Source: Halioglobus sp.
Lineage (GTDB): Bacteria > Pseudomonadota > Gammaproteobacteria > Pseudomonadales > Halieaceae
Direction of reading: 5' to 3'
Length of the DNA stretch: 38,591 bases
Assembly (NCBI GenBank): GCA_013214285.1
Contig: JABSPW010000014.1
Location: 1 to 38,591 of the forward strand
Made by a program: the position numbers and the translations under genes. This document shows, one piece after another, positions 19,616 through 30,731 of the stretch (position 1 is its first letter; every line of letters begins with the position of its first letter). A model generated the notes under the pieces. That model searched no databases, had not been told where the DNA came from, and saw nothing but the letters and a program-made list of their open reading frames with translations.

Positions 19616-19731
19616 TGGAGGTTATTTCACCTTGAGGTGGTCACAAACGCAGGGCGCCATGGTACCAGCTCAACCACCGCTAGCCCATCCGTAACCGGCT
19701 TAATGCCGTACACCCAACACGGTGTAACACT

Positions 19732-19761
19732 TTGCTTGCCAGCCGGCTCTCGGAATATACT
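19732..19761 (+). promoter_or_regulatory. Sigma-70 promoter of uvrA
   Basis: TTGCTT (19732-19737), an 18-bp spacer and TATACT (19756-19761). The predicted start near 19768 leaves a 31-nt leader. No CTGT-N8-ACAG LexA box is visible around it, unlike E. coli uvrA. Confidence 0.6.
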
Positions 19762-19798
19762 GCCTCGCTTGGCGTCATCATGCGATCACAGGAGTAAT

Positions 19799-22648
19799 AT
19801 GAGCACCATACAGGTACGCGGCGCGCGCACCCACAACCTCAAGAACATCAATCTGGACATTCCCCGAGACAAGCTAGTGGTCATCACCGGCCTGTCGGGC
19901 TCCGGTAAATCCTCGCTCGCCTTTGACACGCTGTATGCAGAGGGGCAACGCCGCTACGTCGAATCGCTTTCTACCTATGCGCGGCAGTTCCTGTCGCTAA
20001 TGGAAAAGCCAGATATGGACCATATTGAGGGCCTATCACCGGCCATCTCCATCGAGCAGAAATCCACCTCGCACAACCCTCGCTCTACCGTGGGTACCAT
20101 CACGGAAATATATGACTACCTGCGATTACTGTTCGCGCGAGTAGGCGAACCGCGCTGTCCCGATCACGGCCTGAACTTGCAAGCACAGACTGTCAGCCAA
20201 ATGGTAGATACCGTGCTCGACATGCCCGAGGGTACGAAACTCATGCTACTGGCGCCAGTAATCCGAGACCGCAAGGGTGAGCACCTTCACGTGTTCGAAG
20301 AACTGCGTGCGGGAGGATTTGTGCGAGCGCGTATTGACGGAATTGTGACCGATCTGGACGATGTCCCCGGGCTGGACAAGAAAAAGAAACACCGTATCGA
20401 GGTGGTCGTAGACCGCTTTAAGGTGCGCCCAGACCTCGGAACACGCCTGGCAGAATCCTTCGAAACAGCGCTGGGGCTGACGGAGGGGTTAGCAACCATT
20501 AGCCCTATGGAAGGTGACGAAGAGGACATAAGCTTATCCGCCCGATTTGCATGCCCCCAGTGCGGGCATAGCATCGATGAGCTGGAACCCAGGCTGTTCT
20601 CCTTCAACAATCCGGCCGGGGCCTGTGCCAGTTGCGATGGCCTGGGCGTAAAACAATATTTTGACGAGGACCGCCTCATCGCTTACCCGGAAGCCAGCCT
20701 GGCTGAAGGGGCCATCCGCGGCTGGGACCGACGCAATGTCTACTATTTTCACATGCTAACATCACTGGCCGAGCACTACGGTTTTGACATCGATACTCCC
20801 TTTGACCGATTAAGCAAGAAGCACCGCAAGGTCATCCTCCACGGCAGCGGAAAGCAAGAAATCGCCTTCGCCTATGTCAACGATCGGGGCGACGTCTTCA
20901 AACGCACACATGCCTTCGAGGGTATCTTGCCTAATATGGAGCGCCGCTACCGGGACACAGAATCACAGTCGGTGCGCGAGGAACTGGCCAAGTTCCTGAC
21001 CACTCAACCTTGCCCGGACTGCAACGGCACACGTCTGCGCCGTGATGCGCGCCACGTCTTCATGGACGACCAGACGCTGCCGGCCATCACCGCTATGCCT
21101 GTGGGAGAGGCAGAAGCCTATTTTAAGCAACTAACTCTCACGGGTCGTCGCGGCGAGATTGCAGATAAGATACTGAAAGAACTTCGCGCGCGTTATGGAT
21201 TTTTGGTGAATGTGGGACTAAATTATCTGACCCTGGACCGCAGTGCAGACAGCCTATCCGGTGGAGAGGCACAACGCATCCGGCTGGCCTCCCAGATCGG
21301 CGCCGGCCTCGTCGGTGTGATGTACATCCTCGATGAGCCATCTATCGGCCTGCACCAACGCGACAACGAGCGGCTGCTAGCCACCCTCACCCACCTCAGA
21401 GACATGGGCAATTCCGTTCTGGTGGTCGAGCACGATGAGGAAGCGGTGCGCCGAGCAGACCATATCGTCGATATCGGCCCGGGTGCAGGCACACACGGGG
21501 GTGAAGTTGTCGCTTCCGGTTCACTGAAAGACATTATTAACTGTGAACAATCCCTGACCGGCGACTACCTGTCCGGCCGGCGGGAAATCAGCCTGCCAGA
21601 GCAGCGCACAATGCCGGATGCCCAGCACATGCTGGTCTTGGCGGGAGCTACCGGCAATAACTTGCAATCCGTGACATTAGAGATACCGCTGGGCCTGCTC
21701 ACCTGCATCACTGGCGTATCGGGCTCTGGCAAATCATCGCTGATCAACGGCACTCTATACCCAGTTGCTGCTACAGAACTCAATGGCGCCACAACGCTGA
21801 GCGCCGCCCCTTTTGAATCAATCTCGGGTATGCAGCATATCGACAAATGCATCGACATCGACCAGAGCCCAATCGGGCGCACACCACGCTCCAACCCGGC
21901 AACCTACACGGGCATCTTCACCCCCGTGCGGGAGTTGTTCGCCGGCACTCAGGAGGCTCGTTCGCGCGGATACAAGCCTGGACGCTTCAGTTTCAACGTA
22001 AAGGGAGGTCGATGCGAGGCCTGCCAGGGTGATGGCGTTACCAAGGTAGAGATGCACTTCCTACCGGACATTTATGTCCCCTGCGATATCTGCAAAGGTA
22101 AGCGCTATAACCGCGAGACACTGGACGTGCGCTATAAAGGGAAAAACATCCACGAGGTTCTGGAAATGACTGTTGAGGACGCCCTATCATTCTTTGCCCC
22201 CGTGCCAGCCATTGCACGCAAATTGCAAACATTGATGGATGTGGGGTTGTCCTACATACGCTTAGGTCAGGCAGCAACGACCTTATCTGGCGGCGAAGCC
22301 CAACGGGTAAAGCTGTCGCGGGAGTTATCCAAACGTGATACTGGCAAAACGCTGTACATTCTGGATGAACCGACCACAGGACTGCACTTCGAGGACATTA
22401 AGCAGCTGCTGGAGGTTTTACACCGGCTGCGTGACCACGGTAACACCATCATCATCATCGAACACAATCTTGATGTAGTAAAGACCGCAGACTGGATCGT
22501 TGACCTGGGGCCAGAAGGCGGCAGCGGCGGCGGCAGGATCATCGCTACCGGCACGCCAGAAGACGTGGCCAAGAACAAGAACTCCTTTACCGGAAAATTC
22601 CTGGCGCCTATTCTGAAAAGACAAAAACGAGGTAGACGCGCGGCCTGA
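19799..22648 (+). CDS. uvrA: UvrABC excinuclease subunit A
   Basis: Damage-recognition ATPase of nucleotide excision repair. 949 residues with two ABC ATPase modules: Walker [10 protein letters not shown] near residue 31 and GVSGSGKSS near 640, two signature loops [18 protein letters not shown], and Walker [10 protein letters not shown] and ILDEPTTGL. Zinc sites CPQC..CASC and CEAC..CDIC are present, the second within the conserved [11 protein letters not shown] region. The start at 19799 has GGAG four bases upstream and gives the canonical [16 protein letters not shown]. The reading frame is open a further 66 codons upstream, but that part spans the promoter. Confidence 0.98.
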   Translation: MSTIQVRGARTHNLKNINLDIPRDKLVVITGLSGSGKSSLAFDTLYAEGQRRYVESLSTYARQFLSLMEKPDMDHIEGLSPAISIEQKSTSHNPRSTVGTITEIYDYLRLLFARVGEPRCPDHGLNLQAQTVSQMVDTVLDMPEGTKLMLLAPVIRDRKGEHLHVFEELRAGGFVRARIDGIVTDLDDVPGLDKKKKHRIEVVVDRFKVRPDLGTRLAESFETALGLTEGLATISPMEGDEEDISLSARFACPQCGHSIDELEPRLFSFNNPAGACASCDGLGVKQYFDEDRLIAYPEASLAEGAIRGWDRRNVYYFHMLTSLAEHYGFDIDTPFDRLSKKHRKVILHGSGKQEIAFAYVNDRGDVFKRTHAFEGILPNMERRYRDTESQSVREELAKFLTTQPCPDCNGTRLRRDARHVFMDDQTLPAITAMPVGEAEAYFKQLTLTGRRGEIADKILKELRARYGFLVNVGLNYLTLDRSADSLSGGEAQRIRLASQIGAGLVGVMYILDEPSIGLHQRDNERLLATLTHLRDMGNSVLVVEHDEEAVRRADHIVDIGPGAGTHGGEVVASGSLKDIINCEQSLTGDYLSGRREISLPEQRTMPDAQHMLVLAGATGNNLQSVTLEIPLGLLTCITGVSGSGKSSLINGTLYPVAATELNGATTLSAAPFESISGMQHIDKCIDIDQSPIGRTPRSNPATYTGIFTPVRELFAGTQEARSRGYKPGRFSFNVKGGRCEACQGDGVTKVEMHFLPDIYVPCDICKGKRYNRETLDVRYKGKNIHEVLEMTVEDALSFFAPVPAIARKLQTLMDVGLSYIRLGQAATTLSGGEAQRVKLSRELSKRDTGKTLYILDEPTTGLHFEDIKQLLEVLHRLRDHGNTIIIIEHNLDVVKTADWIVDLGPEGGSGGGRIIATGTPEDVAKNKNSFTGKFLAPILKRQKRGRRAA

Positions 22649-22689
22649 CGCTCGGCAAAAATACCGGATCAGAGCCCGGCTGTCATCAT

Positions 22690-22703
22690 CGTTGTATACA
22701 ACG
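22690..22703. repeat. 14-bp perfect palindrome between uvrA and rplQ
   Basis: CGTTGTA followed directly by TACAACG, in the 63-bp convergent gap between uvrA and rplQ. As a hairpin it would have a 5-bp stem and a TATA loop, with no T-run, so it is a weak terminator candidate at best. Confidence 0.4.
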
Positions 22704-22711
22704 AACGCGAT

Positions 22712-23104
22712 TCAATCCTCGTCGTCCTCGTCGTACACTTCCACCACAGGGCGATCAACCAACTCGACATAGGCCATCGGGGCTTTATCCCCTGCGCGGA
22801 AACCACACTTGAGAATACGGATGTAGCCACCGGGGCGCTCCTGATACCGTGGGCCCAGCTCAGAAAAAAGCTTACCCACCGCCGCTTTATTGCGAGTACG
22901 GTCGAAAGCGAGACGGCGGTTGGCTACACTGTCTTGCTTTGCCAAGGTAATCAGCGGCTCAGCATACTTGCGCAGCTCTTTGGCTTTAGGTAGCGTCGTT
23001 TTGATCAGTTCGTGCTCCACAAGCGACGCCGCCATATTACGGAACATGGCCTTACGGTGAGAACTGTTGCGATTGAGTTGTCGCCCACTATGACGATGTC
23101 GCAT
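22712..23104 (-). CDS. rplQ: 50S ribosomal protein L17
   Basis: L17, 130 residues, positioned near the polypeptide exit tunnel. Canonical start [21 protein letters not shown] and the internal segment [20 protein letters not shown]. The C-terminus ends in a short acidic tail (YDEDDED), a modest lineage-specific extension. Last gene of the alpha cluster, 48 bp after rpoA; only a weak palindrome follows. Confidence 0.98.
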   Translation of the reverse strand: MRHRHSGRQLNRNSSHRKAMFRNMAASLVEHELIKTTLPKAKELRKYAEPLITLAKQDSVANRRLAFDRTRNKAAVGKLFSELGPRYQERPGGYIRILKCGFRAGDKAPMAYVELVDRPVVEVYDEDDED

Positions 23105-23152
23105 TGTTGCAATCCTATATTACGTACTAGCCACGAGGGCCCCTGGGGTCCT

Positions 23153-24157
23153 CTATATGCTGAGAACCCGGTCATCATTTTTAAGGCTGGCCGGAGGCCA
23201 GTTGTCCAGGCGCATACCCAAAGACAAACCGCGAGAAGCCAGTACATCCTTGATTTCGGTCAGCGACTTCTTACCCAGGTTAGGGGTCTTTAGCAGCTCC
23301 ACCTCAGTGCGCTGCACCAAGTCACCAATGTAATAAATATTCTCCGCCTTGAGGCAGTTAGCGGAACGGACCGTAAGCTCCAAGTCGTCCACCGGACGCA
23401 GCAGAATCGGATCCACTTCATCCTCTTCCTCGATCGACTCAGACTCGGATTCACTTTCCAAGTCGACAAAGACGGCCAACTGTTGCTGTAGGATAGTCGC
23501 AGCCCGACGGATCGCCTCCTCAGGGTCGATAGTGCCATTGGTTTCCAGGTCCAGCACCAGCTTGTCGAGGTCAGTGCGCTGCTCAACACGCGCCGATTCC
23601 ACAACGTAAGACACGCGACGCAAGGGAGAGAAGGTAGCATCCAGCTGCAGGCGACCAATAGAACGAGTTTCTTCCTCTGGGCTCTCACGAGAGTCAGCAG
23701 GGGAGTAACCACGGCCCAGCGCCACCGTAAGCCGCATATTGATTTCAGAGCCGTCGTTCAGGTGACAGATGACATGCTCGGGGTTGCGGATCTCAATATC
23801 ATGATCGACACGGATATCGCCTGCCGTTACCGCACCGGGGCCCTTTTTACTCAGGGTCAGTTCAGCTTCTTCCTTGCCGTTCATAACCAGGGCAACGCCC
23901 TTTAAGTTTAGGAGGATTTCGATTACATCCTCCTGCACTCCCTCGACCGCACTGTACTCATGCAGCACCCCATCAATTTCCACTTCTGTAATGGCGCTGC
24001 CAGGCATGGAGGACAGCAGGATTCTCCGTAACGCATTGCCAAGCGTGTGGCCAAAGCCACGCTCCAGTGGCTCCAGCGTCACCTGGGACCGCGTGTTATT
24101 CTTCTCGTCTACGTTGATAACGCGAGGGGTCAAAAATTCATTCACTGCACTCTGCAT
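23153..24157 (-). CDS. rpoA: RNA polymerase alpha subunit
   Basis: 334 residues. The N-terminal assembly domain contains [20 protein letters not shown]; the C-terminal domain begins about residue 249 with [20 protein letters not shown] and contains Arg264, equivalent to the UP-element-contacting Arg265 of E. coli. The linker between them (about 233-248) is unusually acidic, with repeated Glu-Ser pairs followed by Glu/Asp. It sits in the alpha cluster between rpsD (39 bp) and rplQ (48 bp). Confidence 0.98.
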   Translation of the reverse strand: MQSAVNEFLTPRVINVDEKNNTRSQVTLEPLERGFGHTLGNALRRILLSSMPGSAITEVEIDGVLHEYSAVEGVQEDVIEILLNLKGVALVMNGKEEAELTLSKKGPGAVTAGDIRVDHDIEIRNPEHVICHLNDGSEINMRLTVALGRGYSPADSRESPEEETRSIGRLQLDATFSPLRRVSYVVESARVEQRTDLDKLVLDLETNGTIDPEEAIRRAATILQQQLAVFVDLESESESESIEEEDEVDPILLRPVDDLELTVRSANCLKAENIYYIGDLVQRTEVELLKTPNLGKKSLTEIKDVLASRGLSLGMRLDNWPPASLKNDDRVLSI

Positions 24158-24196
24158 TGGGGCACCTGTCTTTCTGTATTAGTCCGTCAGTGTGAG

Positions 24197-24817
24197 TTAC
24201 TTCGAGTAAAGCTCGACAATCAGATTTTCGTTGATTTCTGAAGACAGATCCTGGCGGTCGGGTGCAGCCTTGAACACTGCCTCCAGTTTTTCGCCGTCGA
24301 CGTCTATCCACTCAGTGTCGCCGCGATTTGAAGCAAGCGCCATGGCAGACTGCACACGAAGTTGCTTCTTCGCTTTCTCGCGCAGGGAAACCACATCCCC
24401 TGCTTTCACTTGATATGAGGGTATATTTACAACACTGCCGTTCACCATAATCGCCTTATGAGCAACCAACTGGCGTGACTCTGAGCGTGTCGAACCAAAA
24501 CCAACCCTATACACAACGTTATCGAGCCGACTTTCCAGCAGTTGCAGCAAATTTTCTCCTGTCGCACCCTTCATGCGGGCGGCTTCCTTGTAATAGTTCC
24601 GAAACTGCTTTTCTAACACACCGTAAATACGACGCACCTTCTGTTTCTCACGCAACTGCACACCATAATCCGACAAACGACCGCGACGAGCACCATGCTG
24701 ACCGGGGATTGCCTCGGCTTTGCACTTGCTCTCAAGGGTGCGTACGCCGCTCTTTAAGGCCAGGTCAGTTCCTTCGCGACGGGATAGCTTACACTTCGGT
24801 CCAATATATCGAGCCAT
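24197..24817 (-). CDS. rpsD: 30S ribosomal protein S4
   Basis: Primary 16S-binding assembly protein, 206 residues, same length as E. coli S4. [19 protein letters not shown] at the start and the S4 RNA-binding domain ([30 protein letters not shown]). Lacks the zinc-binding cysteines of the zinc-ribbon form. In E. coli S4 represses the alpha operon by binding its mRNA leader; a structured spacer before rpsM here could play that role. Confidence 0.98.
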   Translation of the reverse strand: MARYIGPKCKLSRREGTDLALKSGVRTLESKCKAEAIPGQHGARRGRLSDYGVQLREKQKVRRIYGVLEKQFRNYYKEAARMKGATGENLLQLLESRLDNVVYRVGFGSTRSESRQLVAHKAIMVNGSVVNIPSYQVKAGDVVSLREKAKKQLRVQSAMALASNRGDTEWIDVDGEKLEAVFKAAPDRQDLSSEINENLIVELYSK

Positions 24818-24838
24818 GTCAATTCAGTCCTGTAGCCG

Positions 24839-25231
24839 TTATACGCGACGTCGCTTGGGTGGACGACAGCCATTGTGTGGAATAGGGGTGACGTCTGTAA
24901 TGTTACTGACTTTATAGCCACAGGCATTGAGGGCACGGACTGCAGACTCCCTACCGGGACCGGGCCCCTTCACTTCGACGTCAAGGTTTTTCAGCCCGTA
25001 CTCCTTGGCCGCCTCACCCGCGCGCTCCGCCGCAACCTGAGCAGCGAAGGGCGTGCTTTTGCGTGAACCGCGGAACCCGGAACCGCCGGCGGTCGCCCAA
25101 CTAAGGGTGTTACCTTGGCGATCGGTAATCGTAATAATAGTGTTATTGAAAGACGCGTGGATGTGCGCAATGCCATCAACCACTGTCTTGGTAATTTTTT
25201 TTCGAGTGCCCTTGGCACCTGGCTTCGCCAT
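24839..25231 (-). CDS. rpsK: 30S ribosomal protein S11
   Basis: S11, 130 residues, part of the 30S platform near the mRNA exit. The conserved segments [36 protein letters not shown] and the C-terminal [11 protein letters not shown] are intact. It follows rpsM after 100 bp, a long gap for this operon that contains no evident gene. Confidence 0.98.
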   Translation of the reverse strand: MAKPGAKGTRKKITKTVVDGIAHIHASFNNTIITITDRQGNTLSWATAGGSGFRGSRKSTPFAAQVAAERAGEAAKEYGLKNLDVEVKGPGPGRESAVRALNACGYKVSNITDVTPIPHNGCRPPKRRRV

Positions 25232-25331
25232 ATCAAATACCCTACTTTAATATCAATACTGTACTACCGAGGTCACCTTTGATGCTCACCCAGCACCATG
25301 GCGCAGCTACACTAGAATCAGGATTCGCCAA

Positions 25332-25688
25332 CTATTTGCGAATCGGTTTACGCGGCCCCTTCCTGGTCCGTGCATTTGTCTTGGTCCGTTGACCGCGCAA
25401 CGGTAGTCCTCTGCGGTGCCGCAGACCGCGGTTACAACCAAGATCCATCAGACGCTTGATGTTCATCTGCACCTCTCGACGCAGGTCTCCCTCAACCATC
25501 ATTTCGCTAACCTTGGTGCGCAGTGCGTCCATTTCCTGCTCAGTCAGTTCTCCGATCTTCACATTTTCGGCAACACCAGTGGAGGCACAGAGACTTCTGG
25601 CCTGGCTGCGGCCCACACCATAGATATAAGTCAACGCGATAACAGCATGTTTGTTATCGGGTATGTTGACGCCGGCAATACGAGCCAT
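25332..25688 (-). CDS. rpsM: 30S ribosomal protein S13
   Basis: S13, 118 residues, head of the small subunit, contacting the P-site tRNA and the 50[27 protein letters not shown] and the C-terminal [16 protein letters not shown] are canonical. GGGAGAGAG lies just before the ATG. First gene of the alpha cluster, 132 bp after rpmJ, the longest gap between rplN and rplQ and the expected place for the operon leader. Confidence 0.98.
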   Translation of the reverse strand: MARIAGVNIPDNKHAVIALTYIYGVGRSQARSLCASTGVAENVKIGELTEQEMDALRTKVSEMMVEGDLRREVQMNIKRLMDLGCNRGLRHRRGLPLRGQRTKTNARTRKGPRKPIRK

Positions 25689-25776
25689 TCAACTCTCTCC
25701 CATCATCTGTTGTCGCTGGATGCTACCCACGCGCTGGGTCTCTCGGGCCCGTAGAGCGCGCGGCAAAAGGCGCAGC

Positions 25777-25805
25777 AGTCTAGCGACATCACTTGTAAAA
25801 ATCAA
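25777..25805 (-). promoter_or_regulatory. Candidate alpha-operon promoter upstream of rpsM
   Basis: On the minus strand TTGATT (25800-25805), a 17-bp spacer and TAGACT (25777-25782). This would start transcription around 25770, giving a leader of about 80 nt before rpsM. Plausible from position; boxes are only moderate matches. Confidence 0.4.
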
Positions 25806-25820
25806 CCGTGCAACAGGCAC

Positions 25821-25937
25821 TTAGCCCTGACGCTGCTTGTGTCTAGGATCTGAGTTACAGATCACCCGGATCACACCTTTACGGCGCACAATTTTGCAGT
25901 TTCTGCAAATTTTCTTCACGGATGCACGTACTTTCAT
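25821..25937 (-). CDS. rpmJ: 50S ribosomal protein L36
   Basis: A 38-residue protein, [11 protein letters not shown] to HKQRQG. It keeps the zinc ligands Cys11, Cys14, Cys27 and His33, so it is the zinc-containing form. Located 27 bp after secY, exactly where rpmJ sits in the spc operon of E. coli and Pseudomonas. Confidence 0.96.
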   Translation of the reverse strand: MKVRASVKKICRNCKIVRRKGVIRVICNSDPRHKQRQG

Positions 25938-25964
25938 ACCTCTACTCCTTTCAGGTGACCGGGC

Positions 25965-27293
25965 CTAACGTACCCGCCCAGCCCCCCCATAATTCTTCAG
26001 GTTCGCCTTTTTCATGACCGAGTCGTACTGATGGGACATCAGATGGCTCTGTATCTGCGCCATAAAATCCATAACCACCACTACGACAATCAACAACGAG
26101 GTACCACCCAAGTAGAAAGGTACGTTGGCTGTCACCACCAGAAACTGGGGAATCAGGCAGACAATCGCGATATAGGCAGAGCCAAAGACCGTCAGCCGCG
26201 TCAGCACACCGTCGATATAGTTGGCTGTTTTCTCACCGGGCCGAATCCCCGGAACAAAGGCGCCAGAGCGCTTCAGATTGTCCGCCACCTCAACCGGGTT
26301 AAACATTAGCGCAGTATAGAAAAAGCAGAAGAATACAATGAAAATAGTAAACAGCAATATGTTCAGGGGCTGGCCCGGACCAATGGCCACAGCCAGATCT
26401 TGCAGCCAATCAGCCGAACCCGCCGTACCAAACCACTGCGCAATCGAGGCAGGGAAAAGCAAAATACTGCTGGCAAAAATGGCGGGGATAACACCTGCCA
26501 TATTTACTTTCAGCGGCAAGTGGGAACTTTGTGCCTGATACATCTTACGGCCCTGCTGCCGTTTAGCGTAATTAATCGTGATACGCCGTTGGCCACGCTC
26601 AATGAACACAATGGCAAAGATCAATGTAATAGCCAACGCCAGAATGCCCAACAGAAAAAGGATATTCAGCTCTCCCTGCCGCGCCTGTTCCAGAGATTGA
26701 CCAATGGCCGACGGCAGGCCCGCTACTATGCCCGCGAAAATAAGCAGGGATATGCCGTTACCGATACCCTTCTCAGTGATCTGTTCACCCAGCCACATCA
26801 TGAACACCGCCCCCGTGACCAACGAGGTAATGGCGATCACGTAAAAGGAGACTGAAACATCGTAAGACATCCCTTGCCGCGCCATACCCACCGTCATTCC
26901 CGTCGCCTGAATCAAGGCAAGAACCACGGTCAGGTAGCGCGTATACTGACTAATCTTACGCCGGCCCGCCTCACCCTCTTTCTTCAATTGCTCAAGCTGT
27001 GGAGTTACCGCGGACATGAGCTGCATAATAATGGATGCGGATATGTAGGGCATGATACCCAAAGCAAGGATGCTCATGCGCTCCAGCGCACCGCCCGAGA
27101 ACATGTTTGCCAGTCCAAGGATAGTGCCCTGGTTCTGATTGAACAGAGCGGCAATCTGCTGGGGGTCAATACCGGGCAGAGGGATATGCGTCCCGATGCG
27201 ATAGACGATAACAGCGAGCAAAACAAAGCGAAGCCTGGCGAACAGCTCGCCCAAACCTGCTTTGTTAACAGAAGGTAGCTGACCCGTTGCCAT
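25965..27293 (-). CDS. secY: Protein translocase subunit SecY
   Basis: Channel-forming core of the SecYEG translocon in the inner membrane. 442 residues with ten predicted membrane segments. Landmarks are the N-terminal [24 protein letters not shown], the plug region [26 protein letters not shown], and [11 protein letters not shown] and [10 protein letters not shown] in the cytoplasmic loops. The ATG directly abuts the rplO stop (TAAATG), so the two are translationally coupled. Encoded within the spc cluster as usual. Confidence 0.98.
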   Translation of the reverse strand: MATGQLPSVNKAGLGELFARLRFVLLAVIVYRIGTHIPLPGIDPQQIAALFNQNQGTILGLANMFSGGALERMSILALGIMPYISASIIMQLMSAVTPQLEQLKKEGEAGRRKISQYTRYLTVVLALIQATGMTVGMARQGMSYDVSVSFYVIAITSLVTGAVFMMWLGEQITEKGIGNGISLLIFAGIVAGLPSAIGQSLEQARQGELNILFLLGILALAITLIFAIVFIERGQRRITINYAKRQQGRKMYQAQSSHLPLKVNMAGVIPAIFASSILLFPASIAQWFGTAGSADWLQDLAVAIGPGQPLNILLFTIFIVFFCFFYTALMFNPVEVADNLKRSGAFVPGIRPGEKTANYIDGVLTRLTVFGSAYIAIVCLIPQFLVVTANVPFYLGGTSLLIVVVVVMDFMAQIQSHLMSHQYDSVMKKANLKNYGGAGRVR

Positions 27294-27764
27294 TTAATCC
27301 TCGATCTTTCCGCCAGCTTTCTCAATAGCCGCGCGCGCGCCCTTGGTGACCGCAAGCCCTTTCACAGTAACTGCCGCGTCGACCGAGCCCGACAAATAAA
27401 TTCGCGCACGCAGAATATTGTTCTTCACCAAGTGGGCGTTTTTCAATGCCGCCAGATCTACAACATCCCCCTCTACTGCACCCAATTCACCAAGACGCAC
27501 CTGAGCCGTAGTGCGCCCGATGCGTGAGGTAAAGCCATACTTGGGCAGCCGCTTCTGTAGTGGCATCTGACCGCCCTCGAAGCCAGGCTTAACTTTACCG
27601 CCCGAGCGGGACTTCTGACCCTTATGTCCACGACCGGCTGTTTTGCCGCAACCGCTACCGATACCGCGGCCGACACGCTTGGCGTTTCTACGTGAGCCGA
27701 CTTCGGGACTCAGCGTATTGAGTCGCATGATCTGGGCGTCACTCTCAATGTTGGTGTCCGACAT
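27294..27764 (-). CDS. rplO: 50S ribosomal protein L15
   Basis: L15, a late 50S assembly protein. The Gly-rich core [27 protein letters not shown] is typical. I chose ATG 27764, 156 residues, because it has GAGGAG seven bases upstream. This adds 12 residues ([12 protein letters not shown]) before the usual MRLNTLSP start at 27728, which has a poorer ribosome site. The E. coli protein begins at the internal position and is 144 residues, so the short form remains possible. It starts 4 bp after rpmD and abuts secY. Confidence 0.95.
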   Translation of the reverse strand: MSDTNIESDAQIMRLNTLSPEVGSRRNAKRVGRGIGSGCGKTAGRGHKGQKSRSGGKVKPGFEGGQMPLQKRLPKYGFTSRIGRTTAQVRLGELGAVEGDVVDLAALKNAHLVKNNILRARIYLSGSVDAAVTVKGLAVTKGARAAIEKAGGKIED

Positions 27765-27768
27765 ACCG

Positions 27769-27951
27769 TTACTCCTCAACTTTCAGAAGGTAGTGGGCGC
27801 GGTTGATCATACCCCGAACAGAGGGCGTGTCCTCCACTTCTACCGTATGACCGATACGTCGTAACCCCAGGCCCGCCACGCAGTCCTTGTGCTTTTTGAG
27901 ACGACCGTGAGTGCTTTTGACCTGGGTAACCTTAATGCATGTTTTAGCCAT
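27769..27951 (-). CDS. rpmD: 50S ribosomal protein L30
   Basis: L30, 60 residues, one compact domain: [35 protein letters not shown] is typical of the bacterial form. Flanked by rpsE (18 bp) and rplO (4 bp) in the spc order. Confidence 0.97.
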   Translation of the reverse strand: MAKTCIKVTQVKSTHGRLKKHKDCVAGLGLRRIGHTVEVEDTPSVRGMINRAHYLLKVEE

Positions 27952-27969
27952 GACCCGCCAACCTAATCG

Positions 27970-28482
27970 TTAGTTCAGAATTTCTTCGACAGTCTTGCCG
28001 CGTTTAGCCGCAACCTCGCCTGGCGAGGACATATCGCGAAGACCCTTAAAGGTCGCTCGAACCACATTAACGGGATTGGTTGATCCGTAGCATTTGGCAA
28101 GTACGTTATGTACGCCTGCAATTTCGAGCACTGCACGCATTGCACCCCCAGCGATTACTCCGGTACCTTCCGATGCCGGCTGCATGTAAACTTTGGAAGC
28201 GCCATGGGTCGACTTGATCGGATACTGAATGGTGCCGTTATCCAGTTCGATACTAATCATATTGCGTCGCGCTGCTTCCATCGCCTTCTGGATGGCCACG
28301 GGAACTTCTCTCGCCTTGCCTCGGCCGAAACCGACTTTACCTTTGCCATCACCGACAACCGTCAGCGCTGTGAAGCTGAATATACGACCGCCCTTTACCA
28401 CTTTCGCAACACGGTTAACTTGGACCAACTTTTCCTGGAGATCGCCGTCCGCCTGCTGTTTCTTTTGCTCATTGAATGCCAT
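27970..28482 (-). CDS. rpsE: 30S ribosomal protein S5
   Basis: S5, 170 residues, involved in decoding accuracy and mRNA helicase activity of the ribosome. The N-terminal dsRBD-like domain ([37 protein letters not shown]) and C-terminal domain ([27 protein letters not shown]) are complete. Follows rplR after 9 bp. Confidence 0.98.
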   Translation of the reverse strand: MAFNEQKKQQADGDLQEKLVQVNRVAKVVKGGRIFSFTALTVVGDGKGKVGFGRGKAREVPVAIQKAMEAARRNMISIELDNGTIQYPIKSTHGASKVYMQPASEGTGVIAGGAMRAVLEIAGVHNVLAKCYGSTNPVNVVRATFKGLRDMSSPGEVAAKRGKTVEEILN

Positions 28483-28491
28483 ATCTCTGTC

Positions 28492-28842
28492 CTAGAATTC
28501 CAATCCGGTTTCACGGGCAGCATCCGCCAAAGCCTTTATACGGCCATGGTATTTAAATCCACCACGGTCAAAGGCGACCTTCTCAATACCGGCTTCCTTT
28601 GCTCGCTTAGCAACTAACCTACCTACCTCGACCGCCGCTGCGACGTTGCCAGTAGCGCCTTTACGCAGCTCGGAGTCCAGCGTCGAAGCACTGGCCAGGA
28701 CCCTGTCCCCAGCCGGCGCAATAATCTGCGCGTAGATATGCCGAGGCGTGCGGTGGACGCTCAGGCGACTAACGCCCAGCTCACGGAGCCGAGCGCGCGC
28801 GCGACGTGCGCGACGCAACCTTGAATCGTTCTTAGAGCTCAT
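28492..28842 (-). CDS. rplR: 50S ribosomal protein L18
   Basis: L18, 116 residues, binds 5S rRNA together with L5 and L25. The basic N-terminus ([34 protein letters not shown]) and C-terminal [32 protein letters not shown] end are typical. Nine bp from each neighbour. Confidence 0.97.
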   Translation of the reverse strand: MSSKNDSRLRRARRARARLRELGVSRLSVHRTPRHIYAQIIAPAGDRVLASASTLDSELRKGATGNVAAAVEVGRLVAKRAKEAGIEKVAFDRGGFKYHGRIKALADAARETGLEF

Positions 28843-28851
28843 CTCGTTTAC

Positions 28852-29379
28852 CTATTTTTTCTTGGCTTCCTTACGCCGCACATGCTCATCGGCGTAACGA
28901 ATACCTTTACCCTTGTATGGCTCCGGCGGACGAACGCTGCGGATTTCCGCCGCTGCCTGGCCAACAGCCTGTTTATCTATACCTTTCAATACCACTTCGG
29001 TGGGGCTGGGACTCTCTGCGGTGACACCGCCTGGGAGCTTATAGTCCACCGGATGGGACAGTCCCACCGTCAAATTGACCGACGTTTTAGATACCTTGGC
29101 TCTGTAGCCCACGCCATTGAGCAACAGCTTTCTCTCCCAACCCTCACTGACCCCCTTCACCATGTTGTTGACCAACGCCCGAGTAGTCCCAGCCATGGCG
29201 GCTAGCTGGGCGCCCTCGTATTGAAAATGCACCACATTGCCCTCCTGGCTGCACTTGATACCGTCTGACAATGACAAGACCAGGGAGCCTAGCCCCCCCT
29301 TGACGGTAAGATCAGCACCATCAAGCTTCACCTCTACACCCTTAGGCAGCTGAATTGGATTGCTCGCGACTCTGGACAT
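28852..29379 (-). CDS. rplF: 50S ribosomal protein L6
   Basis: L6, 175 residues (E. coli 177), near the factor-binding site. Two repeated L6 folds; the C-terminal signature [24 protein letters not shown] is intact. Lies between rpsH and rplR. Confidence 0.98.
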   Translation of the reverse strand: MSRVASNPIQLPKGVEVKLDGADLTVKGGLGSLVLSLSDGIKCSQEGNVVHFQYEGAQLAAMAGTTRALVNNMVKGVSEGWERKLLLNGVGYRAKVSKTSVNLTVGLSHPVDYKLPGGVTAESPSPTEVVLKGIDKQAVGQAAAEIRSVRPPEPYKGKGIRYADEHVRRKEAKKK

Positions 29380-29409
29380 TTCTCGAATTCTCTTTAGGTC
29401 GACAATTTC

Positions 29410-29805
29410 TTAATAAACAGTGCAAAGCACTTCACCACCAACGCCCGCGGCTCGTGCCGCTCGGTCAGTCATCACACCCCTTGACGTTGAAACAATTGCA
29501 ACACCCAATCCCCGGCGCACTTGAGGCAAATCATCACGGCCTCGATACTGCCGCAACCCGGGCCGACTAGAACGGCTGATTTCCGCGATTACCGGCTTGC
29601 CATCGAAGTATTTGAGGTCTATCGATAAACGCGACTTGCCGCTTTCATCATTCGACTTGAAGCTCTCGATATAGCCCTCTTGCTGCAGCACCTGAGCAAC
29701 CGCAGTCTTCAGTTTCGAACCCGGCATGTTGACATTCGTCTTACCAACCATCTGGGCGTTGCGAATGCGCGTAAGCATGTCTGACAACGGATCTTGCATA
29801 CTCAT
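29410..29805 (-). CDS. rpsH: 30S ribosomal protein S8
   Basis: S8, 131 residues, binds the central domain of 16S rRNA; in E. coli it also represses the spc operon by binding near the rplE start. Starts [22 protein letters not shown] and ends with [27 protein letters not shown], both canonical. Confidence 0.98.
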   Translation of the reverse strand: MSMQDPLSDMLTRIRNAQMVGKTNVNMPGSKLKTAVAQVLQQEGYIESFKSNDESGKSRLSIDLKYFDGKPVIAEISRSSRPGLRQYRGRDDLPQVRRGLGVAIVSTSRGVMTDRAARAAGVGGEVLCTVY

Positions 29806-29837
29806 AATCTAATAATCTCCGTGGACCAACTTTTCAG

Positions 29838-30143
29838 TTACCAGCTGGACTTCACAAGGCCTGGCACGTCCCCGCGCATAGCGGCCTCGCGCAACTTATT
29901 TCGGCAAAGACCGAACTTCCGATAAACACCGTGCGGACGACCTGTAATTTGGCAGCGCCGCCGTTGTCGAACGGGGCTGGCGTCGCGAGGCAGCTTTTGC
30001 AGCCTAGCTTGCGCATCCCACTTCTGTTCATCGGACGCCTTCGTATCAACCAAAATAGCTTTGAGGGCCGCCCGCTTAGTAGCATACCGAGCTACTGTCT
30101 TCATGCGCTTGTGCTCCCGCGCTATCATCGATTTTTTTGCCAT
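29838..30143 (-). CDS. rpsN: 30S ribosomal protein S14 (zinc-independent form)
   Basis: S14, 101 residues, same length as E. coli. It is the long form without the CxxC pairs of the zinc-binding version: the region that would hold them reads [26 protein letters not shown]. Located between rplE (13 bp) and rpsH (32 bp). Confidence 0.98.
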   Translation of the reverse strand: MAKKSMIAREHKRMKTVARYATKRAALKAILVDTKASDEQKWDAQARLQKLPRDASPVRQRRRCQITGRPHGVYRKFGLCRNKLREAAMRGDVPGLVKSSW

Positions 30144-30156
30144 CTAAAAAAGCCTC

Positions 30157-30696
30157 TCAATCCTTCAATGGGAAGTTGAAAGCGCGCAATAAAGCGCGTC
30201 CCTCGTCGTCCGTGCGCGCTGTCGTGGTGATGGTGATATCCATACCGCGAAGAGCATCCACCTTGTCGTAATCAATTTCTGGAAAGATAATCTGCTCGGA
30301 AACGCCCATGGCGAAATTGCCTCGACCATCGAACGATTTCGAACTGATACCCCGGAAATCTCTGATACGCGGAATCGCTATACTAATCAGGCGCTGCAGA
30401 AACTCGTACATTCGATCAGAGCGCAGCGTCACCTTGCATCCGATGGGCCAACCATCGCGAACTTTGAAACCGGCAATAGATTTCCGCGCGCGGGTCACAA
30501 CAGGTTTTTGCCCCGAGATCAACTCCATATCAGCCAACGCATGTTCCAATACTTTCTTGTCACCCAGTGCCTCCCCAACACCCATGTTAAGTGTAATCTT
30601 GGAGACCTTGGGTACCTTCATGACATTGGTGAGGCCCAATTCCTCCTTCAACCGAGGAATAATTTCGCTAGTGTACTTTTCTTTCAACATCGCCAT
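30157..30696 (-). CDS. rplE: 50S ribosomal protein L5
   Basis: L5, 179 residues, 5S rRNA-binding protein of the central protuberance. [45 protein letters not shown] and the C-terminal [18 protein letters not shown] are diagnostic. A Met at position 3 is a possible alternative start. Confidence 0.98.
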   Translation of the reverse strand: MAMLKEKYTSEIIPRLKEELGLTNVMKVPKVSKITLNMGVGEALGDKKVLEHALADMELISGQKPVVTRARKSIAGFKVRDGWPIGCKVTLRSDRMYEFLQRLISIAIPRIRDFRGISSKSFDGRGNFAMGVSEQIIFPEIDYDKVDALRGMDITITTTARTDDEGRALLRAFNFPLKD

Positions 30697-30731
30697 ATCA
30701 CTTACCTGTTGACCTGATGCACCTGCCTGCC

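Noticed and set aside
22690..22703. Rho-independent terminator between uvrA and rplQ
   Set aside because: The palindrome has a short stem and no T-run on either side; listed only as a repeat.
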